NCBI GenBank assembly: GCA_015698045.1
Contig: BLAL01000278.1
Span: forward strand, 1,116,001-1,180,000
Direction: 5' to 3'
DNA: 64,000 bases
Origin: Rhizophagus clarus
Lineage: Eukaryota; Glomeromycota; Glomeromycetes; Glomerales; Glomeraceae
The notes under the pieces were generated by a model. That model made no database searches. It was not told the DNA's origin and worked only from the letters and a program-made list of their open reading frames with translations. The translations under genes and the position numbers were made by a program. This document shows positions 1 to 12,240 of this stretch, piece after piece (positions within the stretch are counted from its first letter, which is position 1; every line of letters begins with the position of its first letter).

Positions 1-958
1 CCAAGTCCATAAAGCCCAGAAACCTCAAACTTATAAAACAAAAGTTCGATCAAATCTCTAAGAGTTGGCATTCCTACAAAAAAAGAAACTGGAAACCTAC
101 ATAAAAGAAGAGAGTCTGGCAAAGAAAGAGAGTTCCACAAAAAAGATTGAGCAAATACCTACACAAAAAAAAAAACTTTAAACAAAAACGAAAAAAAAAA
201 AATTTTAAATAAAAAGAAAAGTAAACAAGTGTTACACCTAAAAAAGAAAAGAGTACTCAGCGCCCTATAAAAGAAGAAGCCAAACCAATCTACAAGGATG
301 GTACAATTTCTTTTTCATCTTTATAGGATGGACGGACATTTTTCCTTCTGCAAAAATATCTGGTTTACAAAAAAAAAAGGATAAAATATAAATAATATTT
401 TTTTTTAAAAAGAAACTCAAAAAATAGGGACCAAAATTATAAAAAGAAAGGGTAGAATAAAAGAATAAAATAAAGATTCTTTTAAAAAGAAGGACAAGTA
501 AAAAAATTCTTGTTTTAAAATGAAGTCAAAGATAAAAGGCAAAAAAAAAAATTTTTTTATTTTTTAAAAGAAAAGAAAGAGTAGAGTATGGGGAATAAAA
601 AGAGGGGTAACAAATAAAAAGAAGAGTAAAAATAAAAACACCAAATAAACAAAAAAAAAATAACGAAAAAAAATAAAGAGAAAGGAAAGAGGGAAATCAA
701 AAGAACAAATAACAAAACAGTCACATGACAGCGATACAATGATAAAATTATTTAAAGAAGTTTTAAAATTTCCGTATACATTCCGTATATATCAATTTTT
801 CCGTATACAATCCGTATGCTAATTTTTTCAAATACGGAATATATAAAAACATATGCCAAACATATACAAGACGTATCATTTCCGTATGTAGATTTCTTAT
901 AGAGAATAAGCTGTCTTCATTCTTTTTGCTTGTCTTTTACCAGTCCACATCAAACAAG
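1..958. other. Gene-free AT-rich DNA, purine-rich plus strand
   Basis: About 0.95 kb with no convincing gene. Positions 1-720 are strongly A/G-biased on the plus strand, and the open frames there are compositional. Between about 768 and 890 the words CCGTAT and ATACGG recur several times within 120 bp, in both orientations. I cannot assign a function to them. The stretch ends at the target duplication of element A. Confidence 0.6.
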
Positions 959-961
959 TGA

Positions 962-3900
962 GGCCGCTCCAATTTAATTGTTTGTTTAACATACCCCACC
1001 CCCCTCATTTTTGAAAATTTTTTAAAAATAAATAAGCATATGATAAAGTCACGTGATCTAAACCGTAAAACCGTAAAATTCATAAATTGGACAATCCCGT
1101 TATCCCGTTGCTGATTTTTTATCGATCTTTTTTATTGATCTTCAAATTTTGAATTATTTTTTGATTATCGTTATCATTTAAAAAATGTGGTTCATAGCAG
1201 CTGTCTATAAAGAAAAGAAATTATTGAGTGAAGATGCAGTAGAAATGGAATCTACAGAAACTTTTAGTGATTTATTATTCGAAATTTTAGGCTATGATAT
1301 ATTTGATCAACCAATAGTAATTCAATTTTACAATGAATTAACAAAAAATTGGACTAATGTTAAATATGGTTTAAGTGCAAATTTGAGTTTGTGTGAAAAG
1401 TTTCAACCATGCCAAATTAAATTTACATTAAAGGAGCAAGAAAATTTGGAAAAAGAAGATAGGCAGAAAGTTAATGGTTTATGTGAAATAATGAAAGCTA
1501 GTAGGATTCCCAGACTTCCTAAAGAAAGAAATTTTGTGACATGATATGATTTACTTTATAATGATTTGGTTAAACTATTAAAGGTTGAATCATTAGGGTG
1601 GTATGGGGAACATTATGAAAGTACTGGAAGTGGATTTATTAAAGCTTTAGCTGATCTTCTATGGTACGTTGATCCACACCATGAAAAATTAAAATTGCGG
1701 TGTTGTGTTATCCCAGAAATATTTTTATCACTCTCACAATATAAAATCAAATCATCTTATAATCTTTTTTATTATGCTGGAAAACATAAAAAAGAGCAAC
1801 TTAAACGAGAAAAATTAGAAGATCATTTGAAGGCAATTGAACATTTTGTTACTCAACCTTGGGCAGGTCAAGAATACTGGAAATCTTTTATTTCTAATGT
1901 TTTTGAATTATGCCATAATATACGCAAATATGTATCCTATTTAGAGTCAGTTAATAATGAAATGATTACAAATCATTCAAAAAGCGAGCCAACACGAAAT
2001 CTATTGGATAACATAACCTTAGAAATTAGATATAAACAAAAAAATTTCAATTTAAAATTTAAAGCTATTTCCGACCTTCTTCAAAATTCAGATTTTTATG
2101 AATTACACTTATTAGATAATTATTTACCTCAAGATAAAAAGGCACGATACGAATTCATAAATGAATTACAAGTGAATTGCACATTTACACTTTATTGTTA
2201 TTATCATGGAAATTATTTAGGAACTTTAAATTTATGGAAAATTCCAGATTTAATATCTGAACAAGACAAAAGTCAAGAAGCACAAATGTTGACATTAGCG
2301 AATGAAATGATACCATCTTATTTTATACGTCAAATGAGAAAAAATGTTACTGAAAAGGTATTTTAAATTTGTTAATTTTATATATTTTGTATTTTTGACA
2401 TTAATTTAATAACAAAATTCTCTTTTAATAGTATTCTTTAATTGCTAAAATGGCACCAAGTGTATGGAAACTTTTGTATAATGATTTAGCAGGAGATAAT
2501 TCAACACCACCTCACGAATTATCAAAAGAGATGCAAGAAAGATTGAGAACAATACTAGAATTACAAGATGCAGATATTGTAATGGATTTGAGAATTAACA
2601 ATGGATTTCGTGGTACTAAATTTGATATATTTTGGAATGAATTAAGTGAATACTTTAATGAGGTATATATTAATACTTTTTATTAATATCTTTTACAATT
2701 AAAATTTTTTTTAAAAATTAAAATTATTTAAATTATTTATTTTATTAGATTACTCCTGCCGTACATGATCGACATTCTACATCAGTACTATATTTACCAA
2801 TAGCAATGTCTATTGCTGATCTCAAAAATATTATTATCAAAAAATTAGAAAAAAAATATGGAACACCACTTAATTCAGAAATTTATATACCTTCTAATGA
2901 ATATATTCGATTGCAATTCTGGCCAGGAATTGTTACAGCAAATGCTGCCTCAAAATATACTGGGAGATTTGAAATCAAATATAAGGTGCAATCACGTCAA
3001 TTATCCAAGTTTCATGCTGATGCTCACTATTGTGCTGCATTATTCAGATATATGCGATTATTTGCAATTAAATATCGTAATTATTGCTCTTTAATTTGTG
3101 CAGATGATAAGCACAAAGTTCCAATTGGTGAAGGAATTGCGACAACTAGTGGTGTTAGAAATAAACCTTCATTAGTACCAGCAAACATGGAATTAACATC
3201 ATCTGATTACGATTTTACCAAACTTTCATTAACACCTTCTGTAATATTTTTTTGTGATATTCCTACATGTATATCTGATTCATTTTATAGTGGACAAGTT
3301 TATGTTTCTTATAAAAATACTGTATTTCAACCTAGCTCAGCTCTCCGTCATTCTACTGAATTTTATAAGAATATTTTACGACAATATGATGAAAATATAC
3401 CAGAAATTCTTTTACTTTACACTGATAGTGGTCCTGATCACAGAAATACATTTGGATCAGTGCAAATTGCATTAATTTGTCTTTTTTTACGAGGAAATTT
3501 TGATTTTTTAGCAAGTGTAAGGACAGCACCATACCACTCTTGGATGAACCCAGCTGAACGTGTAATGTCTATTTTAAATTTGGCTTTACAAGGAGTGTCT
3601 TTGCAAAGGGATCCCATGAATGATATTCTTGAAGACATATTTAAGGGAAAGAATACATTGGAAGAGATTCGAAGTGTGGCACAGGAAAATAAGAAATTAG
3701 GTTTAGAACTGAGAAATTCTATTAAAGTAGTTCAAGAATTACTGTCTGAATGAACTAAGCGATTGAAAATAAATGAAAAAAATTTTCAAATATATACTTC
3801 CGCGAGTTTGATAAATATAGATGAAACTTTTGAGGTATTTTTTTTTTAAACAATTGTGAAATTTGCATTATACATAATTTTATTTACAATTTTCTTATTA

Positions 3901-4972
3901 GGCGATCCATCGTATTGATAGCACTTTACAGCAAGAAGAAACTTCTATGAATTCATTAAATAAATATCAGGAACTCCAAAATTTTATGAAGTCTCATTGC
4001 CAAATAAGAACATATTCTTTTCAGGTATCTTATTATTATACATTACTATACATTAGAACTGAAATTTATAGTAAGAAATTATAATAATTTGATATTTTAA
4101 ATATAGATAAAAAAATGTGGAGATGATGATTGTAAATTTTGCTTACCAATTCGATTGCCAAAAGAGATATTTGATGAATTAAAATTTATTCCAGATCCAA
4201 TGTTATCAACTGGTATATAATATATAAATATTTTACACTATTTTTCATTTTTTACAGTATTTGGCTAATTTTAATTGTTTTATTAGATTTAGAGCATTAT
4301 CAAGATTTTGATAAACTCTATGGTACTGAAACAAAAGAATATCTTCCCAGTGCATCTGGTTCTATGAAAGAAAATATTCCAGTCGGTATAATTAATAACA
4401 GTAATATACGCAAATTGGTCAATTACACTGTTTGTAATAAACCAAGATGTATTTTTTGCAAAAATGCATTAAGTGATGAAGAAAAAACTAGTTTAGAAAT
4501 TTTATTAGATAATGTGATTTATATTTGTGGATCTCCTATAACTCCCGAAATGCATGATCTATATGAAAAGGTATATGTTAGATAAAAGATTTATTGTAAT
4601 AATCCAATTGAGGCAGTGTATTATTCATGTCATCGTTTGAAAACAGAAATTATTTGTTTTTATTGTGGAGATAAAAATGAGTTATTAGAACCAGATGATA
4701 ATTTAAAGAAAAAATTTACTACTATATATCCATTTTGTCAAATTTGTGAAGATAAAGGATACAATTGGCCAACAAGAGGAAGGATTAAAGTTAGAAATTA
4801 GATAAAATGGATAAATCAATTTTATTAATAAATTACTCAATAATAAATTGTGATTATAATAATATAAATTTTATATGTTTATATTTTGATGTTTACTTAA
4901 TTGGACCTCCCCTCCCCCCTCAATTTTTTTAAAAAATCTGGACGTTAAACAAATAATTAAATTGGAGCGGCC
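962..4972 (+). mobile_element. DNA transposon A, 4.0 kb, with TIRs and a TGA target duplication
   Basis: The left end starts GGCCGCTCCAATTTAATT, and the reverse complement of the right end starts with the same 18 bases. The TIRs are about 30 bp with one or two mismatches (962-991 and 4943-4972). TGA lies directly outside both ends (959-961 and 4973-4975), consistent with a 3-bp target-site duplication. The only gene inside is a spliced DDE-like transposase. I do not recognise a named superfamily from these ends. A 3-bp duplication is compatible with PIF/Harbinger or CMC-type elements, but the protein does not look like either. Confidence 0.82.
1185..4801 (+). pseudogene. DDE-like transposase of element A, six exons, three in-frame stops
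   Basis: Exons inferred from GT-AG borders that keep phase are 1185-2357, 2432-2662, 2749-3834, 3902-4024, 4107-4212 and 4287-4801, with introns of 67-86 bp. The first part has no domain I recognise. Around 3100-3130 there is an ADDKHKVPIGE motif, at about 3420 a TDSGPDHR motif and at about 3545 an NPAERVMS motif. These carry the acidic residues expected of a D-D-E nuclease, and I recall the same trio in uncharacterised sponge and cnidarian proteins. The C-terminus has CxxC pairs (CNKPRCIFC, CFYC, CQIC) suggesting a zinc-binding region. In-frame stops are TGA 1542-1544, TGA 3751-3753 and TAA 4583-4585. Each is one transition from Trp or Gln, and there is no frameshift. The product would be about 1,080 aa. 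The copy is probably dead unless the stops are read through. Confidence 0.72.
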
Positions 4973-4975
4973 TGA

Positions 4976-5625
4976 TCATCAAAGCTATAAACTCACACTA
5001 AGACCCCTACGCCTAACAGTGTTCTTGTCTAGTTATGCTTCAGTTTCTTTGTTAATAAATTATCAATCATAAAAGATCACTTTATATACCAAAGAATATC
5101 CTTAAAGTCACGAGAAGTTAATCAAATAATGTAGCAAATTGAAATATTTGAAAGAAAGACGGTTTTTGTACAGGTAAATAAATCGACTTTGAACAACCAT
5201 CTAATAATTTGAGCTAAAATTATAGATCACGCATGAGGTGAAAAAATTTGATTATTAATACAGTGCTCTACAATTCTGTTCTTGAATTTGACTATTATGT
5301 GGCACAGCCGTTCGTAAAAGAATTTTTATTAAACATTAGATTTATGAAGTCTGAAAAAGGCACAAAAACAAAAATCAAAATAAGATTACATTGTACTTTT
5401 AAGTAATAATAATAATACAAATAAATGTATTTTTTATTGTTGGTAAACAATTTTGTGTTTGATAATAGCGCAAAAATTAAAATAAATACTTTAGACCAAA
5501 AGGCCAAAGGTTCTTGGATCCACACGAGTCTGGAAACAAAAATGTCATGGAACTGTGTAATATTTGCACATGCCGGTGATGAACAGTGCTCAACAATTGA
5601 TTCGTGCAAAAATTGGTTGCATTAG
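4976..5625. other. Flank between element A and the Polinton-like element
   Basis: About 650 bp. Short open frames occur on both strands (5295-5609 minus, 5425-5625 plus). None has a recognisable motif, intron pattern or composition that supports a gene. It is the left flank of the Polinton-like element and ends in its TGTAT target duplication (5626-5630). Confidence 0.5.
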
Positions 5626-6086
5626 TGTATATATAGAACAAAACAGGGGTTCTGGGGTCAGATTTCCATATAGGTATAATTAGTGTAAGCCTCTCCCAGC
5701 TTATTTCCCGATATACGAAATTTATGTAATCGTTTTTAACCCCAAATTTATTTTCAAGACCAGGAAACATATCGAAATATGATATTGAATTTAAGTTTTA
5801 AATCAGGCTGGGGCACAAATTTTGTTAACATATCCTTTTACCCATTTTTTTAGTTTTCAAGTTAAAGGAGATAACCATCTTTGTTAACGCGCTGGCCAAT
5901 TTTTAATCTCAAATAATATAACAAAAAAAGTATGCTATATTGCTTGACTTTAAAAAAGGCCAAGAGCATCAAGGACCAAAGTGTCTGAGTGTGCTCGCAG
6001 GTCGCAAATGCAAGCTCATTTTGCATATCAGATTTTATGTTATCCTAGAATTAATTCTAAAGTTGATTCATTGATAAAATCAAAAA

Positions 6087-6128
6087 TTTTTTTGTATGAC
6101 TTAGTGAAGCTAAGTCATACAAAAAAAT
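6087..6128. repeat. Long perfect hairpin in the left TIR
   Basis: TTTTTTTGTATGACTTAG, a 5-base loop (TGAAG), then the exact reverse complement: an 18-bp stem. The right TIR has the equivalent near 21260-21300. The half-site AAGTCATAC recurs as direct copies through 6240-6465. Possible roles are a terminal-protein or replication-origin signal, or a recombination site. Function is inference. Confidence 0.8.
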
Positions 6129-6473
6129 GGATAACAGGAAAGAGTTCTAAATATTATTCTACTATATTCTAGCATATAAGTAATTTTTCAATATGCAGGA
6201 AACCATTCTAGACCCATTTTCTTAATAAAATCATTAGGACAAATAAGTCATATGAAAAATTTTATAAGTCATACAAAAAATTAAGTCATACGAAAAAATG
6301 GATAACAGGAAAGAGTTCTAAATATTATTCTACTTTATTCTAGCATACAAATAATTTCACAATACGCAGAAAACCATTCTAGACCCATTTTCTTAATAAA
6401 ATCATAAGGTCAAATAAGTCATACGAAAAAAATTACACCTATAAGTGTCACCTCTAAATCATACAAAAAATTG

Positions 6474-6713
6474 CTAACTATTCTGAGTATACCGAGTCTT
6501 ATCCCAAAGCCTGTTAACATATTGAATCACATAGTATCCTTTAACATGCAATGGGCACAGTCCTGAAGTAGAACAAGTAGGCTTACCACATTCACTACAA
6601 GGGATGCGTGGCTTAGCCTTCCAATGTAAATGGCATCCTTTTGGTCGCATGCAGGGGACTCCATGGGCCTTGCCAGTATTAAGTAAGTATGGACAGAAAT
6701 ATTCTCAAATCAT
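6474..6713 (-). pseudogene. Left-TIR copy of the Cys-rich small ORF
   Basis: Mirror copy of the right-TIR ORF at 20673-20912. The cysteine pattern is kept, but the third codon is TGA (6705-6707) where the right copy reads AGA. It could start at a later codon, so I call it a probable pseudogene. Confidence 0.6.
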
Positions 6714-7489
6714 TTTCACTATATAGGGAAATAATTAATTAAAGAGAAAAATCTGTAAGGGTAATATATTGTCCTGAATATATACCATCACCTAGGGAAT
6801 TAATTAATTAAATAAAAAATTTGTAAAGGTATTATATACAAATCAGTATGGCAAGAAGTGACAAAAAAAATCGAATTTGTGAACGATGTGGAAAAGAGTG
6901 TGCAAATCCTAATAAACTTCATGAGCACTTAAATAGAAAGTTTAAATGCAAGCCAATACCTATTCAAACTTCCACCCCACAGGTCAAAAGCCAAGGGGGT
7001 GCTCCAATAGTCCATGCTCGAGGAAAGGATCAAAGAAGAGAGAAACCTGAGCCTATTCAAGCTACCATTCCATAAGACAAAAATCAAGAGGATGATCCCG
7101 AAGCTGGTCCTGACCTATTAACCCAAGCAAATAGAGAAGAGCAGGCAGGACCTAGCAAGGTTGAGTGATAAGACGCAATCCCAAAGGAACCTGCACAAGA
7201 GAATATTATCTTTAAAGAATGTCCAGTTGGAAGGGATCCAGAAAGACCGCATAGAAATCGTTCATTAATGAGCAAATGGGTAGGCAAAATCCCCCATCCA
7301 AATAACAATCCAACATATGCATTTATTCAACCAATAGCCAAGCCAGAAGAATATAAAAAATTACCATACATGCCTCAACTTATAGGATTAATTCATCCAA
7401 AAATAAAGGAAGTTCTTCAAACAGAGCTTCATAAAAAAGATCAAATAAAATCAGCCATAGTAGCATCGTGCTGATATACAATTAAGGTT

Positions 7490-7680
7490 GCTTGCCGAAA
7501 CTAGTGAGTTTCGGCATGCCGAAACTGCTGAAACTGGCGAAACTAGGTTTCGGCAAGCAGCCAAAAATGCCGAAATGCCAAAACTGCCAAAACTGCCGAA
7601 ATGCCGAAACAGTTTCGGCATTTTGGCATAGTTTCGGCATAATATATATTAATACTTTAATATAGTTTCGGCATAGTTTC
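7490..7680. repeat. Left subterminal TTTCGGCA array of hAT1
   Basis: The 8-mer TTTCGGCA and its complement TGCCGAAA occur more than a dozen times in 190 bp, often back to back as palindromes. Such subterminal clusters are typical transposase binding sites in hAT elements. The binding role is inferred. Confidence 0.8.
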
Positions 7681-8009
7681 ATTTTTCTAATAATGTAATT
7701 AGTGTAACAAAATAAAATTCAGCCACCACATGACACACAACCAATCATATCTGACGGTCATTCAGGAAATGATCTGACATCATTAATATCAAAGATAATC
7801 AGTTACTTTTCGTCCTTTAACTCCTTTAACTCCTTTTTTTATTTATCATTTTACTGTTATAATCCCCAACTGTTACGGCTATACCTTGAAATTTGAACCA
7901 AATCATATGATTATCTGTTATGGATTTTTTAAATTACTTCGTGTTTGCCTTGCATTACTTTTTTTACTTAAACACGTACAAAATAAAAAAACTTTATACA
8001 CATTTCAAT

Positions 8010-10302
8010 ATGACCAGCACTTTAGACTTAGAAAAAAATAAAAATAAAGGTGGTAGGCCTCCCAGCTCTACCTGGGAGGATGCTATTAGAGGAAATCCCG
8101 TTGGTTCAGGAAAATATCATGCCACTTGTAAATATTGTAATTTTTCATGGTCACGAGGTGATATATCAAAACTTGAAGAGCACTTTGCGAACCACTGCTC
8201 AGAAGCTCCAGGACCCATTGTTAGAAAATATTTGAATAAAATATTAGAGCGTGAAGATAAAGTTAATAAAAAAAGAAAAATTGTTGGGAGTAATCAGTTA
8301 AATATTACAGACTACCATGATTCCACAAAAATTCCTGATGGTAGAGTAACTAGGATTAATCGTGCCTTGGCTAAATTTTTCGTTGCATGTGGTATTTCAT
8401 TCCGGATAGTCGAGCACCCTTTTTTTATTAACTTTGTAAAGGAGCTTAATTCTTCGTATGAGCTGCCAACCAGAGAATTTTTGTCAGATCAGTTACTTGA
8501 GCGGGAATTATCAATGGTGAACTCAACTGTCACATCCGTCATTAAAAATGGAGCCAATTTGACTTTAGGTTTTTAATACTTTTTTTATACTTTTTTAAAA
8601 CAATATTCTTAATGTGTTTTTAAGTAATAATATTAATATTAATATAATTTAGCGTTCGATGGTTGGACGTCCCCCACTCATCGTTCTATATGGAATTTTG
8701 TTATTATGACTCCGTCGAGAGAAGAGTATTTGTATAAACTTCAAGATTTGTCAGAACATTCGCATACAGGTAATTACGTAGCCGAAGTGATTGGAGAAAT
8801 AATTGAAAGGATCGGCCCGAATAAAATATCGGCTATTGTGTCCGATAATGCCTCAAACGTTCGGAATGCACGCAAAATTATTGAAGAGAAATACCCTAAC
8901 ATCGAAAACGTACGATGTATAGCACATGCGGTCAATCTTATCGCGTGTGATATACTTAAAGAAAGTTTTGGAGATCGTTTATTACGAAAAGTTAATACAT
9001 TAGCTTCATTTTTTAAAAATTCCCATCAAGCTGGAGCCAAACTCACACAACTCATCAAAGAGAATAGTATTCATGGAGGAGGCATTAAGTTATATTGTAA
9101 GACGCGATGGACAATGGCTAGCGAATCAGTAGATTCGGTAATTAGGTTGGAACCAGTACTAGAACAAATTATTACTAATGAAAGTAATTTGTTGAACGAT
9201 AAGGTCAAACGTGTTATCCAAACACGGAATTTTTTTTCCGATTTACGAATTCTTTCATTCGTTTTAAATCCATTGAGAAAAGCCGTCTTGGCTTTAGAAT
9301 CAAGATCAGCGACGCTTGGAGATTGTTTTTTAAGTTTGATAAGACTATCAGCAGTTTTGAAACAATTACCAAAATCATTTAATCAAAACTTCCGTAACCA
9401 TTGTTTCAACGTGATGAATGAAAGATTCAAAGAGTTTGATGATGACAAATATATAACCTGCTTTTTCCTAGATCCCCGATTTAGGAGTAAGCCTCTCATA
9501 GCCAAAGCTTATTCAAGGATCGTGAGGTGCGCTACTACAATTGGTAAAAGGTTAGGATTTGATCTTAAAGAATCCAGGGGCTCTATGCGAGCAAATTAAG
9601 GACTACCGTGATAATAAACCACCCTTTGATCTTGATGAATCTTGTTCTCTAGACGATCCTCTAAATTGGTGGAATTTGATCGATACTGACCCTCGACCGA
9701 ACAGCCTTCCAAGAGTCGCTCGCCATCTATTAGCGATTTGTCCAAATTCCGCAAGTTGCGAACGAGGATTCTCAACACTTGGCTGGCTATTTAATGATCG
9801 ACGTTTAAATTTGAATATAAGTCGACTAGAATCCATGGCTAAAATGATCATGCATTGGAAGTCCAATGCTAAGAAAGAGCTTGGTTTTTATGGTATAGAA
9901 AAAAATGATACTCGTATTAGCGAAACTGAAATGAACATTCGAATTGCAGAATCTCTGGCAGAAACTAATGATGATGATGATGAATGTGATATTTTATCAA
10001 ATGAAAGTTTACCTAATCAAATTACAGTTCCTTCAGATAATTGTGTTGTCCTAATAGAACATGTATGGATCGATAAATTTGTTGATTTGTCACACAAATT
10101 AATAATTGAAGAAATTGGAGAGATCCCGGACGACATTTTAGATGAATCTGAAGAAGAATACGAAAAAATTAATACAGATGATGGCAATGATGATGAGCAA
10201 GAAAGCGAACAAGAAAGCGATGGGGGAGGAAATTTTGATTATAATGTAGAGGATTTATTGAATGAATTCATCGATGTAGATGATGTAGATGAAGAAGAAT
10301 AA
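8010..10302 (+). pseudogene. hAT1 transposase, BED finger and hAT dimerisation domain, one frameshift
   Basis: Start at ATG 8010; an upstream ATG at 7920 would add a hydrophobic stretch unlike the family. Exon 1 is 8010-8568 and exon 2 8653-10302 (84-bp GT-AG intron that joins the AFDGWTS motif). A BED-type zinc finger occupies about residues 15-60 (CKYC...H...C). The RNase H-like core follows (SDNASNV, RCIAHAVNL, KTRW), then the C-terminal dimerisation region (NSASCERGFSTLGWL) near 9745 and an acidic tail. No in-frame stop was found, but the frame changes near 9577-9580, where one extra G in a GGGG run would explain it. Total about 735 aa. It would excise and insert hAT1. It looks recently active but this copy is frameshifted. 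Confidence 0.85.
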
Positions 10303-10981
10303 TTTTTTCTTTATTTTTAGGAAATCATTATAACAATAATTCTTTTATTAATAAAGTAAATTTGTAAATAAGTTTATAATTATATTGATTTATTTAAGAG
10401 TTTAAATTAAAAAATTTTTGTGTGACGAAATTTAAACAACACCGACGTGATGCAAATGAACTCTTTCGATCTTGTTCAATTTGTGTTCGATTTGTGTTCG
10501 ATTTGTGCTGATAATTCTGGTAAAATTTCGCTCGTTTTAGCCAAATTTTGTTAAATTTGTGTTGATTCGTGTTCAATGTGTGCTCTAAAGAAAGAGAAAG
10601 AAGTTAACAATTAAATTTTATCACACAGGGATGATGATTAGTAATTTTATATCGGTATTTGTTTAACGATGCAAGATGACTTTTTTATACAAATCACATT
10701 GTATGTATTATGCACTGATTTTTTTATTTTTTTTTAAGGGATGTACAAAATATTCCGATTTTTTTTTTAAAAAAAATGATTTTTTTTTAAGAACAAAGAG
10801 AATAAACAAAGATTTATTATTTTAAGGATGATATTTAAATTTAATGATGCAAACTAATAAATCAGTATTTTGAAGAAAGGGAACAAAAAGGAATGATCCA
10901 AATTTTATTTATAAAAAGATATTTTACGATTTACTCATCTCATTCTTTTTGCGTTTTTCCTCACATCTTAATTTTGTAAAT
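10303..10981. other. hAT1 spacer between its two genes
   Basis: About 680 bp. Around 10470-10580 a TTTGTGTTCGA-like word is repeated four to five times. The rest is homopolymer-rich. The likely promoter of the Arg/His-rich gene lies in the last part, but no element can be named. Confidence 0.5.
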
Positions 10982-11683
10982 ATGCCCAATCGTCACTCTC
11001 ATCGCCAGTCCCATCGTCACTCTCATCGCCAGCCCCATCGTCACTCTCATCGCCAGCCCCATCGCCAGCCTCGTCGCCACTCTCGTCCTATTCAATGGTT
11101 CGATGAATACACCGATTACTTGGTGGAAGAAAGAAGAAGAAGAAATGACGAATTTCATAACGAATATGGGAGAGATCGATCGAGATTCTGGAGGTCAATC
11201 GCAAGAAGGTTCATATGTATAATATTTAATATGTTAAAATATGTTAAAAATAGAATTATTATCTTTAATCCAACTAATTCGTTCGTTTGAATCAGACTAA
11301 ATCGTCATTTTAGAACTTCGAGGTTCACGGCACAACGATGCCACCAAAAATGGAGGAATCTTCTCAGGGAATACCATGTATGAAAAATATAATGGCAAAA
11401 AAAAATATTTGCTTAAAATTGAAAATATTTAACTAAATATTATTTCGTTTTTTGATATTTAGAGTTTTTGCCTTTATCGTAGCGGTGTCCCTGGAAGAAG
11501 ATGGTCGCGTATCGGAGCAAGATATTATCGCACATTTAGATCGAGATTTTGGGAAAGACGAGGTAATTATAAAATTTCTATAATTAAAGTTTATTCACAT
11601 CTTAAATTAACCAATTTATTTTAGATACGCGACACGATCGTAGAAGGGCAAGAAACCTACCTACGTATCATCACCAAAGATAA
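10982..11683 (+). CDS. Arg/His-rich 149-aa protein, four exons, carried by hAT1
   Basis: Exons 10982-11208, 11314-11377, 11463-11562 and 11625-11683 have GT-AG borders and add up to 450 nt, exactly 150 codons with TAA at the end and no internal stop. The N-terminus is a low-complexity repeat of Arg-His-Ser-His-Arg-Gln-Pro type. The middle has WFDEYTDYLVEERRRR and YGRDRSRFWRS, and the end is again Arg-rich (RSRFWERR, RRARNLPTYHHQR). No domain was recognised. Its strongly basic composition suggests nucleic-acid binding, which is inference. It lies downstream of the transposase on the same strand, so it may be an accessory hAT1 gene or a captured host gene. Keeping an open frame through three introns argues that it is real. 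Confidence 0.6.
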
Positions 11684-12029
11684 TTTATTAATTTTATTAT
11701 ATTATTTTATAGTGAGTAGTTAGGCCCAGTCCGTACCAAATATCGGCTGGAGACTCACATTTTTTTTGGGCTGTGAATTGATACTGACGTCCACGTCGTA
11801 CAGCCTGGGTACTATTTTTTAAAATAGTAGCGAACAAGTATCAATATTTTTTTTTTATCAAAATTAAATAAAATAAAAATAAAATGGTGAACTTTTTTAA
11901 CTGGGATTTTATTTCTTTAGTGATAAATTTGAATTTAATTGCTAGTTTTTATCATTGGATTACGTATAATAAATACAATAAATAATTTAAATTTTAAAAA
12001 ATAAATTTTTATCTGTCAGATACTATTAA
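11684..12029. other. 3' region of the Arg/His-rich gene
   Basis: About 350 bp with no gene. A short hairpin (ACTATTTT/AAAATAGT) lies near 11811-11828, in a place suited to 3'-end structure. The remainder is AT-rich. Confidence 0.45.
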
Positions 12030-12220
12030 CATGACGAAAATATGCCGAAACTCTATTAAAATATTAGTATTACTTATGCCGAAACTATGTCAAAATGCCG
12101 AAACTGCCGAAACTGCCGAAATGCTGAAATGCCGAAATGCCGAAACAGTTTCGGCAGTTTCGGCATTTCGGCATTTCGGCATTTCGGCATTTCGGCACTA
12201 TGTATGAGTTTCGGCATTTC
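12030..12220. repeat. Right subterminal TTTCGGCA array of hAT1
   Basis: Counterpart of 7490-7680. TGCCGAAA units run from 12041, switch to TTTCGGCA near 12150 and continue to 12217, so a large imperfect palindrome forms around 12147. It stops beside the 20-bp target duplication of the inserted retroelement. Confidence 0.8.
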
Positions 12221-12240
12221 GCGTTAAGCCAGATGGGTTT

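Larger units (their letters stand above)
5631..6768 (+). repeat. Left TIR of the Polinton-like element
   Basis: Matches the reverse complement of 20618-21756 almost base for base over ~1.14 kb, ending near the shared AATCTGTAAGGGTAATATA. It contains a long hairpin, several AAGTCATAC direct repeats and a mutated copy of the Cys-rich ORF (6474-6713, minus strand). Confidence 0.9.

Noticed and set aside
5295..5770. Minus-strand frames with hydrophobic stretches near the left Polinton border
   Set aside because: They cross the element border, have no homologous look and are broken in the other TIR copy.
6400..6470. CRISPR-like direct repeats (AAGTCATAC)
   Set aside because: Irregular spacing, TIR context and eukaryotic introns; not a CRISPR array.
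7920..8009. Upstream ATG extending the hAT1 transposase by 30 codons
   Set aside because: The extension is hydrophobic and would place a membrane-like segment before the BED finger; ATG 8010 is more likely.
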